Shown: positions 8,080 to 16,834, numbered from the stretch's first letter. The stretch is 33,427 nucleotides of DNA from Pseudomonas arcuscaelestis (GCF_016881005.1 NZ_JACOPV010000013.1:182853-216279), one strand, 5' to 3'. Notes: generated by a model not told the origin, from the letters alone. Program-made: numbers and translations.

Positions 8080-10272
8080 TCAGAAGGTGTGGCCCAGGTT
8101 GAGGTACAACGCCTTCTGATTTTCGCTGTTGGCCCCGTAACTGAAGTTCAACGGGCCCAACGGCGTTTCGAAGCCGACAAAGATACTGGCGGCATTTATG
8201 TAACCACTGTCGAATTCGTTGTCGTTGTTCCACACCTTGCCACGCTCCAGCGACCCTCCTATATACAGCGGAAAGTCCAGTGGCAGGTAAGCGCGGGGCG
8301 TCAGTCTGCGGTAATAGACCATGCGCATCAGGCTCATGTTCTGCCCGGACACCGAGTCCTGGCGAAAGCCTGACAATTGCCTGGCGCCACCGAGCACAAA
8401 GCTTGAAGTCACCACCTCGGCGTCATCCAGGGTCCTTCCATATTGAGTGCCCAGTACCCAAGTGTTGGCGCCGCTGCTCAGCGCCTTGTCCAGTTTGAAG
8501 TTCCACTGCCGGTAACGTTGGTCTGACCCAAGGTCGGGCTCGAACTGGCGCAAGGTCAGGCTGATGTCTTCACCGCTGTGCGGGAAGTAGACATTGTCCA
8601 GTGTGTCGAATGAATACTTCAGCTCATAGAAACCTTCGTTGAAGCTGAAGTGCGGCAAATCCTGATCGCCGATGCGCACATCAGCATTGCCCCAGGCCTG
8701 GCCTACACCGAAGCGCACTTCACCGCTGGTACCGATCTGACGCCCCAGGTTCAGGCCGAATCCGTAGCGCTCCAGGCGGTACTCGGCCACAGGATCGTCC
8801 TCCAGGGTTGCTTCAATGTTCTGCGAGCCCAGATCGATATAGGGGGCGACGAAGTACCGCGAACCGGCATCCAGTGGTTGGTAGAACTCGCTGTACAGTT
8901 CTTGTTGGTCGCCGATCTGCGCCCGGGTCAGCCACTCGGCACCCAGGCGGTTGATACCGTTCACCCGGTAGCTGGCACCGATATTGAAGGCGCTGTCGCC
9001 GCGCATGTCATCGGACAGGTTCAAACCCAATCGCAGGTAGTCAGTACCTCCACGGCGCCCACGGGCATTGATTACCAGGGTGTTGTCATTGCCTTTGTGC
9101 ACTACCCGGTACTGCACGCGGTCGAAGTAGTCCAAGCCATAGAGGGTGCCCATGTCGGTCTGCAGGCGCCCTAGTTCAAGGGGCTGGTCAATGGGCTGGC
9201 GAATGTAGAAACGGATTACGTCATCGCTTACTTTCGAGTCGTTTTCTATCTTGATCGAGGTAATGACCGGTGTGCGCTGGCTGGGTGAGCGGGCGACATT
9301 CAGTTCTTCATCATTGTTATCAGGACGTTTGAGTGCCGCCAGGCGCGTATCCAGGGCGCGGGCGGCACGGTAGCCCGCTTCGATCATTTCTTCGGCGCGG
9401 CCAAAGTCGGTAACGCCGAAACTGGCCAACGGTGGCTCGATCAGAATGTCATCACGGCGCAAGGTTGCCAGTTGTTCTTCGGAGTTGCGCCGAGTCATCA
9501 GGGTGATCGACTGATTGAGTACGTCGACCACCGTCGCCAGTTGCTTGCGAGTTCGTAGTGGGGTACCGATATCGACGACAATCGCGACGTCCACGCCCAT
9601 CTCGCGTGCGACATCCACCGGGATGTTGTCGACCATGCCGCCATCGACCAACAGTCGGCCGTCCAGTTCTACTGGGGCGAACACGGCGGGAATCGACATG
9701 CTGGCGCGAATGACCTGAGGCAGGTGGCCGCGGCGGAACACCACTTTTTCGCCGCTGGCGATGTCGGTAGCTACTGCCCGAAAAGGAATAGGTAACTTGT
9801 CGAAATCGCGAGTATCACTGGTGTGGGCAAGCATGCTTTCCAGCAGCAGTGCCAGGTTCTGTCCCTGGATCACCCCCAGTGGCAGGCCAAGGCTGCCATC
9901 GTCGCGGAAGCTGAGTTTCTGTTTGACCAAAAAGTCGCGGTCATCCTGCTTGCGCCGAAACGGTACGTCTTTACGCGGCGGCGCGTCGGACAGCGCCTGC
10001 TTCCAGTCGATATTCAAGGCGAGCTTTTCCAGCTCGTCGACCTTGTACCCCGAGGCGTACAGCCCACCCACTACCGCGCCCATGCTGGTACCGGCAATGG
10101 CATCGACTTTGATCCCTTGTTCCTCCAGCGCCTTGAGTACACCGATATGGGCCAGGCCACGGGCGGCACCGCCAGACAGTACCAGGCCCACTTTCGGGCG
10201 CGGGGGTTCGGCAGCCATAAGCGGGAGGGAAACAACAATCAGCAAAAGACTCAACAGCAAGCGGTGCATCAT
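8080..10272 (-). CDS. plpD: PlpD-like patatin phospholipase fused to an outer-membrane beta-barrel (type Vd secretion)
   Basis: 730 residues, close to P. aeruginosa PlpD. Order: signal peptide (MMHRLLLSLLLIVVS..., cleavage after about residue 21), patatin domain with oxyanion loop GGAARG, nucleophile Ser63 in GTSMG and Asp210 in LLVDGGMVDN, a POTRA-like segment at about 325-400, and a C-terminal Omp85-type beta-barrel ending in F (LNLGHTF). PlpD exposes or releases its class A phospholipase domain at the surface through its own barrel. Both catalytic residues are present, so the enzyme should be active. Tandem ATGs (10272 and 10269) are both possible starts; a TATACT-like -10 lies about 30 nt upstream on the minus strand. 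Confidence 0.93.
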   Translation of the reverse strand: MMHRLLLSLLLIVVSLPLMAAEPPRPKVGLVLSGGAARGLAHIGVLKALEEQGIKVDAIAGTSMGAVVGGLYASGYKVDELEKLALNIDWKQALSDAPPRKDVPFRRKQDDRDFLVKQKLSFRDDGSLGLPLGVIQGQNLALLLESMLAHTSDTRDFDKLPIPFRAVATDIASGEKVVFRRGHLPQVIRASMSIPAVFAPVELDGRLLVDGGMVDNIPVDVAREMGVDVAIVVDIGTPLRTRKQLATVVDVLNQSITLMTRRNSEEQLATLRRDDILIEPPLASFGVTDFGRAEEMIEAGYRAARALDTRLAALKRPDNNDEELNVARSPSQRTPVITSIKIENDSKVSDDVIRFYIRQPIDQPLELGRLQTDMGTLYGLDYFDRVQYRVVHKGNDNTLVINARGRRGGTDYLRLGLNLSDDMRGDSAFNIGASYRVNGINRLGAEWLTRAQIGDQQELYSEFYQPLDAGSRYFVAPYIDLGSQNIEATLEDDPVAEYRLERYGFGLNLGRQIGTSGEVRFGVGQAWGNADVRIGDQDLPHFSFNEGFYELKYSFDTLDNVYFPHSGEDISLTLRQFEPDLGSDQRYRQWNFKLDKALSSGANTWVLGTQYGRTLDDAEVVTSSFVLGGARQLSGFRQDSVSGQNMSLMRMVYYRRLTPRAYLPLDFPLYIGGSLERGKVWNNDNEFDSGYINAASIFVGFETPLGPLNFSYGANSENQKALYLNLGHTF

Positions 10273-10339
10273 GGCTCTCGGAGCGAAGGCGAAAGACCGC
10301 TAGTATAAGCGTGACCGCCTGTCAGGAAACCGTTCCCCC

Positions 10340-10624
10340 ATGAATGCGCGTAAAGCCGAAGTCGTTATTACCTATTGCACTCAGTGCCAGTGGCTGTTGC
10401 GTGCCGCCTGGTTAGCCCAGGAACTGCTCAGCACGTTCAGTGACGACCTTGCCCGGGTCGCGCTCGAACCCGCCAGCGGTGGTGCATTTCGCATTACCTG
10501 TGACGGCGTGCAGATATGGGAGCGCAAGGCCGATGGTGGTTTTCCTGAAGCCAAGGTGCTCAAGCAGCGGGTGCGTGATCAGATCGATCCGCAGCGCGAC
10601 CTTGGCCACAATGATCGCCCCTGA
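10340..10624 (+). CDS. SelT/SelW/SelH (Rdx) family selenoprotein-like protein, cysteine form
   Basis: 94 residues. The N-terminus has VVITYCTQCQWLLRAAW: beta strand then a CxxC motif, the redox motif of the Rdx family, where animal SelW has CxxU. The strand GGAFRITCDGVQIWERK and the FPEAKVLKQRVRDQI helix complete the thioredoxin-like fold. Family proteins are small thiol-redox proteins of unclear substrate. Its stop TGA (10622-10624) directly abuts the convergent DMT transporter stop, leaving no room for a terminator. Confidence 0.88.
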   Translation: MNARKAEVVITYCTQCQWLLRAAWLAQELLSTFSDDLARVALEPASGGAFRITCDGVQIWERKADGGFPEAKVLKQRVRDQIDPQRDLGHNDRP

Positions 10625-11509
10625 TCAGCCTTGAGCGGCAACTGACTTGTCGCGTTGGTTGCTGGCTGCAAGGCGACTGGAGACAACGATCGCAAGAATG
10701 ATCAGCACGCCGCCCAGCAGCATTCGCGGGGTCGGTGCTTCGGCGAATATCAACCAGGCCAGGGCAATGCCGTAAACCGGCTCCAGGGCGAATACCACAG
10801 CGGCAGTGCGGGCCTTGATGACGGCCAGGCTGGCGACGAACAAGCTGTGGGCGACACCGGTACAGAACACCCCGAGCAAAGCGATCCACAGCCAATCGAT
10901 CGCCGAGACGCCGGCAAGCGCCGGAGCTGCTACAGGAAGAAGGCACAGCGCGACCACCGCGTTCTGGCACATAGCCGCCTGCACGGCCGGAATACGTCCG
11001 CTGGCGGCGCGATTGGTCAGTGATAGCAGCGAGAACAGCAATCCTGACAGCAAGGACCAGAGCAGCCCACCGGTGGCCTGACTGGCGAGATCGAATTCCG
11101 GGGTGACCAACACCAGGCCGACGCTCACCAGCAACACCAGGATGATTTCATTGCTGCGCACCCGCTCCCGGAACAGCAGCCCTTCAAGAATTACGGTAAA
11201 GGCTGGGAAACTGGCGAAACCCAGGGTGGCGATAGCTACCCCGGCCACCTTCACTGCAATGAAGAAGCTTACCCAGTGACCTGCGAGCAACACGCCCCCC
11301 AACAGCAGGCGGCACCAGTCCTGGCGTTGCAGTGGTTGCCAGGCCTTTTTGGCAATGCGGGCGAAGATGGCGAGGGCCAGCACGGCGAACGCGGCGCGGC
11401 CAAAGACAATTATCGATGGGCCCGCCTGGGCCAGCTTGCCGAATACGCCAGTCAAGCCGAAGAACAGTGCGCCGATATGCAAGGCGCCAAGGGCGCTGCG
11501 GTGGTTCAT
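10625..11509 (-). CDS. DMT superfamily (EamA) transporter
   Basis: 294 residues with about ten transmembrane segments in two EamA repeats (about 10-140 and 150-280). Conserved features include FGRAAFAVLAL in the first half and ARTAAVVFALEPVYGIALAW in the second. EamA members are mostly inner-membrane metabolite or amino acid exporters; the substrate cannot be read from sequence. The start ATG has AGGAAAACC in front. It lies 123 nt downstream of an AraC-family gene on the same strand, which could regulate it. Confidence 0.9.
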   Translation of the reverse strand: MNHRSALGALHIGALFFGLTGVFGKLAQAGPSIIVFGRAAFAVLALAIFARIAKKAWQPLQRQDWCRLLLGGVLLAGHWVSFFIAVKVAGVAIATLGFASFPAFTVILEGLLFRERVRSNEIILVLLVSVGLVLVTPEFDLASQATGGLLWSLLSGLLFSLLSLTNRAASGRIPAVQAAMCQNAVVALCLLPVAAPALAGVSAIDWLWIALLGVFCTGVAHSLFVASLAVIKARTAAVVFALEPVYGIALAWLIFAEAPTPRMLLGGVLIILAIVVSSRLAASNQRDKSVAAQG

Positions 11510-11632
11510 GGTTTTCCTATGCGCCTGGCTGAGGACAGCAGTATTGCGCTGAAATTGTGGGGGCTGGCCCTTGCCAGTATTCGACCCCAGTCTACGAGGG
11601 CGCTACGCTCGGTGTCTGTTGTCGGGCTCGCG

Positions 11633-12397
11633 TCAATTGTCGCCAGGCTCTTGGCGCAAGGCTCTGGGTGAACAGCCGAAGGCTTGCAGGACGGCGGCGG
11701 AGAAGGCGCTTTGCGAGCCATAGCCGACCTGCGCGGCGATCTCGCCGATCGGCCGGGCGCTGGTGCGTAGCAGTTGGCGCGCCTTGAGCAGGCGGCGTTG
11801 GCGAATATAGTCCATCGGAGTCATTGACGCTTCGGCGATGAAGCGGGCATGCAGTCGAGCACTTGAAAGCCCGGCGAGACGGGCAAGATCGGCTACCTGC
11901 AACGGGTACGCGGCGTTCTTTTCTATATGCGCATCAAAGCGGGCAAAGGGAAGCTGCTTTCGCACAATAGCCGGGCGCGAGGAACCGTTCAGGCTGGCAA
12001 GCAAAAGCACCGCACCCTGTTGGGCAATCAGTGGATCGGTTACCGGGCCCGCAGCCAGCCAGTCGACCAGTTGCTGCTGGTGGTTGTCCAGCTCGAGCGA
12101 GCCACGATGCTCCAGCAGTCGCTGGCTTGCCGAGACTTGCTCGCCCATGCTGCTGTTGAGCCAGGCATCGCCAGGCACGTCAAGGACTAGGCAGTGGCTA
12201 CCGGCAACACTGCCGCAGGTGTGGTGGGTGCCTGCAGGCACCACGATCAACCCGTGGCGTTGGATGCGCGCGCCCTGACCATCGAGTTCGAAGTCCAGTT
12301 GCCCACGCAGGCCGAACACCAGTTGGGGGTGCTCATGGGTGTGGGCGATCAGGTCGTCACTGTAGTGACGCAGGGAAAGTATCGAGCCGCTGTTCAT
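11633..12397 (-). CDS. AraC family transcriptional regulator with cupin sensor domain
   Basis: 254 residues. The N-terminal half is a cupin-type sensor (HTHEHPQLVFGLRGQLDFELDG in part, GLIVVPAGTHHTC). The C-terminal half is the double helix-turn-helix (LARLAGLSSARLHARF; IGEIAAQVGYGSQSAFSAAV; final FGCSPRALR). The position between the HD-domain gene (37 nt upstream) and the DMT exporter (123 nt downstream) suggests local control of the exporter. The inducer is unknown. Confidence 0.9.
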   Translation of the reverse strand: MNSGSILSLRHYSDDLIAHTHEHPQLVFGLRGQLDFELDGQGARIQRHGLIVVPAGTHHTCGSVAGSHCLVLDVPGDAWLNSSMGEQVSASQRLLEHRGSLELDNHQQQLVDWLAAGPVTDPLIAQQGAVLLLASLNGSSRPAIVRKQLPFARFDAHIEKNAAYPLQVADLARLAGLSSARLHARFIAEASMTPMDYIRQRRLLKARQLLRTSARPIGEIAAQVGYGSQSAFSAAVLQAFGCSPRALRQEPGDN

Positions 12398-12434
12398 TGC
12401 CGTGTCCTCTACGCGGTATCGGCAGTGTACAAGC

Positions 12435-13028
12435 TCAGGCGTCGCTGTTCATCGATTGCAGCGCTGCTTTGTAGAGTGATTGCCGCGGCTGGGCAAACAG
12501 ACGCCTGAGCATCGGTTCGAAAAAGCTCAGCGGCAGGCTGTCGTAGTGGGGGTCAAACGCGGCGGCGTCGTAGCGTGCGCAAAACTCGATGGTTTGTTGG
12601 TACTGCGGGTGATCCTCGAATTGCTCACGCAGATGCCGGTCCATACCCAGGTGATGGAAGAAGTAATAGCCCTGGAATACCCCATGCTTTTCTACCATCC
12701 AGAGGTTTTCCGGGCTGACGAAAGGCTTGAGGATGGCCGCAGCGATATCAGGATGGTTATAGCTGCCTAGCGTATCGCCGATGTCATGAAGCAGCGCGCA
12801 GATCACATATTCTTCGTCACGCCCATCATGCCAGGCGAGGGTAGCGGTTTGCAGGGAGTGACTGAGGCGATCGATGGGGAAACCGCCGAAATCACCATCG
12901 AGCAGCCGCAGGTGAGCGAGTATCCGGTCGGCGAGTTGGCTGGCATAAGCCCTGAAATCGCTGGCTATGATTGCCCAGTCCTGCTGAGTGCCATCTTGCA
13001 TGTGCGTGAAGCGGGCCTGCTCGGTCAT
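12435..13028 (-). CDS. HD-domain protein, possibly PhnZ-like mixed-valent di-iron oxygenase
   Basis: 197 residues. Candidate metal ligands are His57 (LSHSLQTATLAW), His81-Asp82 (LLHDIGD), His92 (YNHPDIAA), His115 (VEKHGVFQGYYFF) and Asp154 (CARYDAAAFDP). This H...HD...H...H...D pattern, with HSLQTA at the first His and RYDAAA at the last Asp, resembles PhnZ/TmpB-type HD oxygenases more than ordinary phosphohydrolases. No phosphonate gene is nearby, so the substrate is unknown. It sits between the DUF962 gene (97 nt upstream) and an AraC regulator (37 nt downstream), same strand. An ordinary HD phosphohydrolase remains possible. Confidence 0.72.
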   Translation of the reverse strand: MTEQARFTHMQDGTQQDWAIIASDFRAYASQLADRILAHLRLLDGDFGGFPIDRLSHSLQTATLAWHDGRDEEYVICALLHDIGDTLGSYNHPDIAAAILKPFVSPENLWMVEKHGVFQGYYFFHHLGMDRHLREQFEDHPQYQQTIEFCARYDAAAFDPHYDSLPLSFFEPMLRRLFAQPRQSLYKAALQSMNSDA

Positions 13029-13125
13029 CGGCGTTCCAAAGAGTGGGCTATGCGCCTCACTGTACCTTGACCAATGATCGGAGCAGTGTCCGCGCAGGAC
13101 GCAATTCTGACCTTGTGGGCCGAAA

Positions 13126-13437
13126 TCAGAACGAGACCTTACCGCGCAGCATGTCGCGGTACATGGCGAAGTCGCCTATCAGGCTGTACAGCGGATGCCT
13201 GAAGGTAGCCGGGCGGTTGCCCTCGAAAAAGAAGTGGCCAACCCAGGCAAATCCGTAGCCGGCGAGCGGAATCGCCAGCAGCACAATCCACTTGCCACTG
13301 GCAATTGTGTAAGCGAGCAGGGCGATGACCAGGCTGGTGCCAACGAAGTGCAGGCGCCGGCAGGTAGGGTGGCTGTGCTCGTCCAGGTAATAGGGATAAA
13401 ACTCGGCAAAACTGCGAAATTGCTGAGGATTGTTCAC
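13126..13437 (-). CDS. DUF962/Mpo1-like family protein
   Basis: 103 residues from a GTG start at 13437, preceded by AGGAG with a 7-nt spacer; a longer in-frame start at 13476 lacks a site and adds unconserved residues. Features: YYLDEHSHPTCRRLHFVGTSL, one membrane-embedded stretch, then AWVGHFFFEGNRPATFRHP. These His-containing motifs match DUF962 proteins. Yeast Mpo1 of this family is an Fe(II)-dependent dioxygenase in alpha-oxidation of 2-hydroxy fatty acids; that activity here is inference. First gene of the minus-strand block with HD, AraC and DMT genes. Confidence 0.82.
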   Translation of the reverse strand: MNNPQQFRSFAEFYPYYLDEHSHPTCRRLHFVGTSLVIALLAYTIASGKWIVLLAIPLAGYGFAWVGHFFFEGNRPATFRHPLYSLIGDFAMYRDMLRGKVSF

Positions 13438-13596
13438 GTCGTAGCTCCTGCAACTCTCGATACGGTGAAGATACACGGCGTGGAGCCTGAACTGAGTCTA
13501 GAGTGAGTAAAACCATCGCGCAGTGACAATGGGCGCCAATTGAGTATCCTTTGAGTTCACCGCAGGAGCGGTCAGTTCGAACATAAGAAGCCAGCC

Positions 13597-14688
13597 ATGA
13601 GCGAGAGAACCACTTCAGCAAGCTGGGCATCAGGGATCGTCAAGGCACTCGAGCTCGAAGGGCTGGATTGTCGTGCAATGTTCAAACAACTCGGCCTGGA
13701 TTTTGCCGCCCTGGATGACCCCGACGCACGTTTTACCCAAGACTCCATGACCCGTTTGTGGCAAATGGCCGTCGATCTTTCCGGCAATCAGGCCATCGGC
13801 CTGAACATGGCCCGGGTGGTTCGTCCGGCATCCTTTCATGTGGTCGGCTACGCCTTGATGTCGAGCCGTACCCTGGCCGAAGGGTTTGAGCGCTTGGTAC
13901 GCTTCCAGCGCATCATTGCCGAGAGTTCCGATCTGAGCTTTCGCCTGGAGCCAGACGGTTACGCGTTGATTCTCACGGTCCACGGTGATCATCTTCCACC
14001 TACCCGGCACAGCGCTGAAGCCTCCCTGGCCTGCGCCCTGTCGCTATGCGGCTGGTTGAGTGGGCGGGTGATTCAACCGCGGCGGGTATTGGTCCAGGGG
14101 CCGCAGCCAGTCGATCTGACGCCCTACAAGATGGCTTTTCATGCACCCCTGGTATTTGGGGCGGCTCATGATGCATTGATATTCGAGCGGGCCGACATGG
14201 AGGCGCCTTTACCGACGGCCAACGAAGCCATGGCGGTGTTGCATGACCGGTTTGCCGGTGAGTACCTGGCACGCTTTTCCGAAAGCCGCGTCACCCATCG
14301 CGCACGCCAGGTGCTGTGCCGAGTGTTGCCGCAAGGAGAGCCCAAGCGCGAGACGGTGGCTCAGGCCCTGCATCTATCCCAGCGTACCTTGCAGCGGCGC
14401 CTGCAGGACGAAGGCACCAGCTTTCAGACCCTTCTTGATGACACCCGTCGAGAGTTGGCCGAGCAGTACCTGGCCCAGCCGAACATGACACTGCTGGAAA
14501 CTGCCTACCTGTTGGGTTTTGCCGATCCAAGCAACTTCTTCCGAGCGTTTCGTCGGTGGTTCGACGTTACCCCCGGCGAGTATCGGACACAAATTGCGCA
14601 ACGTACAGGCGCTGCGCCAGCCCCCGATGAGGTAGAGGCTTTGGTCAGTGACGCCAGAACGCCGGCATACACAGCACCAACACCGTAA
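13597..14688 (+). CDS. AraC family regulator with Arabinose_bd-type N-terminal domain (OruR-like)
   Basis: 363 residues. Residues about 15-200 form the PF12625-type sensor domain (GLDCRAMFKQLGLD, SFHVVGYALMSSRTLAEGF), as in OruR/ArgR-like and ornithine or lipid-responsive regulators. The C-terminal HTH pair is VAQALHLSQRTLQRRLQDEG and ETAYLLGFADPSNFFRAFRRW with the ending VTPGEYR. Divergent from the DUF962 gene across a 159-nt gap, so it could control that block. The 3' end overlaps the convergent trkH by 44 nt. Confidence 0.9.
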   Translation: MSERTTSASWASGIVKALELEGLDCRAMFKQLGLDFAALDDPDARFTQDSMTRLWQMAVDLSGNQAIGLNMARVVRPASFHVVGYALMSSRTLAEGFERLVRFQRIIAESSDLSFRLEPDGYALILTVHGDHLPPTRHSAEASLACALSLCGWLSGRVIQPRRVLVQGPQPVDLTPYKMAFHAPLVFGAAHDALIFERADMEAPLPTANEAMAVLHDRFAGEYLARFSESRVTHRARQVLCRVLPQGEPKRETVAQALHLSQRTLQRRLQDEGTSFQTLLDDTRRELAEQYLAQPNMTLLETAYLLGFADPSNFFRAFRRWFDVTPGEYRTQIAQRTGAAPAPDEVEALVSDARTPAYTAPTP

Positions 14689-16099
14689 TAATCTCCAGGC
14701 GCCCCAGCAGCATCCCGAACGCCAGGATCCATTTGGCCGCATCCGGCAACGTCGCAAAGTTGCCGGCCGGGCCAATGGTTTCACCCAATCCCGGACCCAC
14801 CCCAGAGACGGTACTGGCAGCGCCGGTCAACGCGGTCATCCAGTCTACGCCAAGCAATGACAGGAGCAGGGCGATCACGCAGATGGTGATGGCAAAGAAG
14901 AATGAGAAGGTCAGGATCGAGCGCACAATCTCTTCATCCAGACGGTGACCGTTGTACTTCTGCTTGATCACTGCGCGAGGGTGAATGAGTTGATTAAGGT
15001 TGGCCTTGAGCAGGATGTAGGCAACCTGGAAGCGAAAAATCTTTATACCGCCGGCAGTCGAGCCCGAGCAGCCACCGACGAAGCCAAGGTAGAAGAACAG
15101 CATCAGCGAGAAATTGCCCCACAGGCTGTAGTCGCCCAGGGCAAAGCCGGTTGTGGTCACAACCGAGGTGACGTTCAGCGCCACGTGGCGCAAAGCATCC
15201 AGCCAGTGCAGATTAGTGGTAGCCCAGTACCAGGTGCCCAATACCAGCCAGGTAACCAGCAGCATGGCCAGAAGGCCCTGGACCTGCTGGTCCTTGATCA
15301 GCGCCTTGCGATTGCCGCGCAGGGTTGCGACGTAAAGAGCAAACGGCATACTGCCGAAAATCATCACCACCACGGCAACCCAATGCACCGCCGGCTGGTG
15401 CCACTTGGCCAGGGATTGGTCGGAGGTAGAGAAACCGCCAGTGGAAATCGCCGACATGGCGTGGTTGATGGCATCGAATACGCTCATCCCGGCAAACCAG
15501 AACGCAAGCCCCCCCAAGGCCGTGAAGCCTATGTAGACGGCAACGATGGACTTGGCAACCATGTGCGAGCGCGGCATGACTTTTTCGGAACGGTCCGAGG
15601 ACTCGGTCTGGAACAGGCGCATGCCACCGATGCGCAGCAGTGGCAAAATGGCTACCGCCATGGCGATAAAGCCGATGCCGCCGAGCCAGTGCAGGAGCGA
15701 ACGCCACATCAGAATGCCTGGCGACATAGTGTCCAGGCCGCTGAGCACCGTGGCGCCGGTCGCAGTAATACCGGACATGCTCTCGAAGAACGCGTCGGTA
15801 TAGCTGATGTGTTGAGTGAGCAGGAACGGTAGCGCGGCGAAGATACACACCACCAGCCAACTGCTGACTGTAAGCAGATACATGTCGCGCGGACGCAAGT
15901 GCACATGCTCTGGGCGCCCCTGGATCACCAGGGCAAGGCCGGCGATAAAGGTGATCATGCTGGCCCACAGGAACGACGGCAGGTCGCCAGTGCGATCAAA
16001 GATCACCAGGGTGGCCATTGGCACAACCATGCTGATCGCCAGGGTGATCAGGAAGATGCCGATGACAAATCCAATGATCCTTAAGGTCGGCAACGCCAT
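14645..16099 (-). CDS. trkH: Trk-type potassium uptake protein TrkH
   Basis: 484 residues, polytopic inner-membrane protein. All four pore-loop filters of the TrkH/KtrB fold are visible in order: SGITATGATVL, SAISTGGFSTS, VTSVVTTTGFA and STVSGVGPGLG. The channel moves K+ and works with the cytosolic TrkA, whose gene is not in the window. The 3' 44 nt overlap antisense with the end of the AraC gene. It is divergent from the nitroreductase across 100 nt. Confidence 0.95.
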   Translation of the reverse strand: MALPTLRIIGFVIGIFLITLAISMVVPMATLVIFDRTGDLPSFLWASMITFIAGLALVIQGRPEHVHLRPRDMYLLTVSSWLVVCIFAALPFLLTQHISYTDAFFESMSGITATGATVLSGLDTMSPGILMWRSLLHWLGGIGFIAMAVAILPLLRIGGMRLFQTESSDRSEKVMPRSHMVAKSIVAVYIGFTALGGLAFWFAGMSVFDAINHAMSAISTGGFSTSDQSLAKWHQPAVHWVAVVVMIFGSMPFALYVATLRGNRKALIKDQQVQGLLAMLLVTWLVLGTWYWATTNLHWLDALRHVALNVTSVVTTTGFALGDYSLWGNFSLMLFFYLGFVGGCSGSTAGGIKIFRFQVAYILLKANLNQLIHPRAVIKQKYNGHRLDEEIVRSILTFSFFFAITICVIALLLSLLGVDWMTALTGAASTVSGVGPGLGETIGPAGNFATLPDAAKWILAFGMLLGRLEIITVLVLCMPAFWRH

Positions 16100-16199
16100 G
16101 TGATCTGCTCTGACTCGAAACGGAAGGGCGCCATTCTACCTATGGCCCTTTTTAAGTAAACGCTAGAATAGCTGCACATTTCTCTTTAGGGGGTAGCCG

Positions 16200-16754
16200 A
16201 TGGAGGCTCTCGACGCATTGCTCAACCGTGTTTCTGTACCACGGCTGATGGAACCCGCACCTAATGCTGCCCAGCGCGAGGGCTTGTTTCAGGCGGCCTT
16301 GCGGGCGCCGGACCACGGTCAATTGCGGCCGTGGCGCTTCTTGACGGTAGAGGGCGAGGGGCGTGAAAAACTGGGAGCGTTGCTGGCCGAAGCGGTGAAG
16401 GCCGAGGGTGACGCCACTGAAGCGGCGCTGGACAAGGCTCGCGCCATGCCAATGCGCGCACCGCTGCTGGTGGTGGTAATTGCGCGCCTGCAGGATCACT
16501 TCAAGGTGCCTGCCTCGGAACAACGCCTGGCCGCTGGCTGCGCAGCCCACGGCATTTTGTTGGCGGCCCATGCCCAAGGTATCGGTGCTGTTTGGCGAAC
16601 GGGCGAGCTGTCCTACAGCAAGCATGTAGCCAAGGGGCTTGGGCTGGCTGACAACGAAGAGATCATCGCCTTCCTGTACCTGGGCACTGCGCAGTCCGAG
16701 CCACGTACCGCGCCGGTGCTGGCGACGGCTGATTTCGTGTCTGCCTGGGGATAA
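16200..16754 (+). CDS. YdjA-like nitroreductase family protein
   Basis: 184 residues, the short length of the YdjA subgroup. FMN-contact and fold motifs are RVSVPRLMEPAP near the N-terminus, RAPDHGQLRPWRF, and the late GIGAVWRTGELSYSK and FLYLGT segments. These are FMN-dependent NAD(P)H oxidoreductases of broad substrate range; the physiological substrate is unknown. A clear AGGGGG site precedes the ATG, and a TAGAAT -10-like hexamer is at about 16164. Confidence 0.9.
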   Translation: MEALDALLNRVSVPRLMEPAPNAAQREGLFQAALRAPDHGQLRPWRFLTVEGEGREKLGALLAEAVKAEGDATEAALDKARAMPMRAPLLVVVIARLQDHFKVPASEQRLAAGCAAHGILLAAHAQGIGAVWRTGELSYSKHVAKGLGLADNEEIIAFLYLGTAQSEPRTAPVLATADFVSAWG

Positions 16755-16763
16755 GACTAGTGC

Positions 16764-16820
16764 CATCGCGGCGCAAGCCCGCGCCTGCAGGCAGATTGCG
16801 TTTTGCAATTGTGCAGGCAC
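16764..16820. repeat. Degenerate REP-like palindrome between convergent genes
   Basis: Bases 16764-16791 differ at about three positions from the REP sequence I recall for this Pseudomonas group (CATCGCGG...CCTxCAGG). A diverged inverted partner follows (about 16812-16825). Between them is a nested hairpin, CTGCA/TGCAG outside ATTGC-gtttt-GCAAT (16795-16809). It lies between the stops of the nitroreductase and the histidine kinase and may act as a bidirectional 3' end. Confidence 0.6.
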
Positions 16821-16834
16821 GGGCGCGTTTCAAA

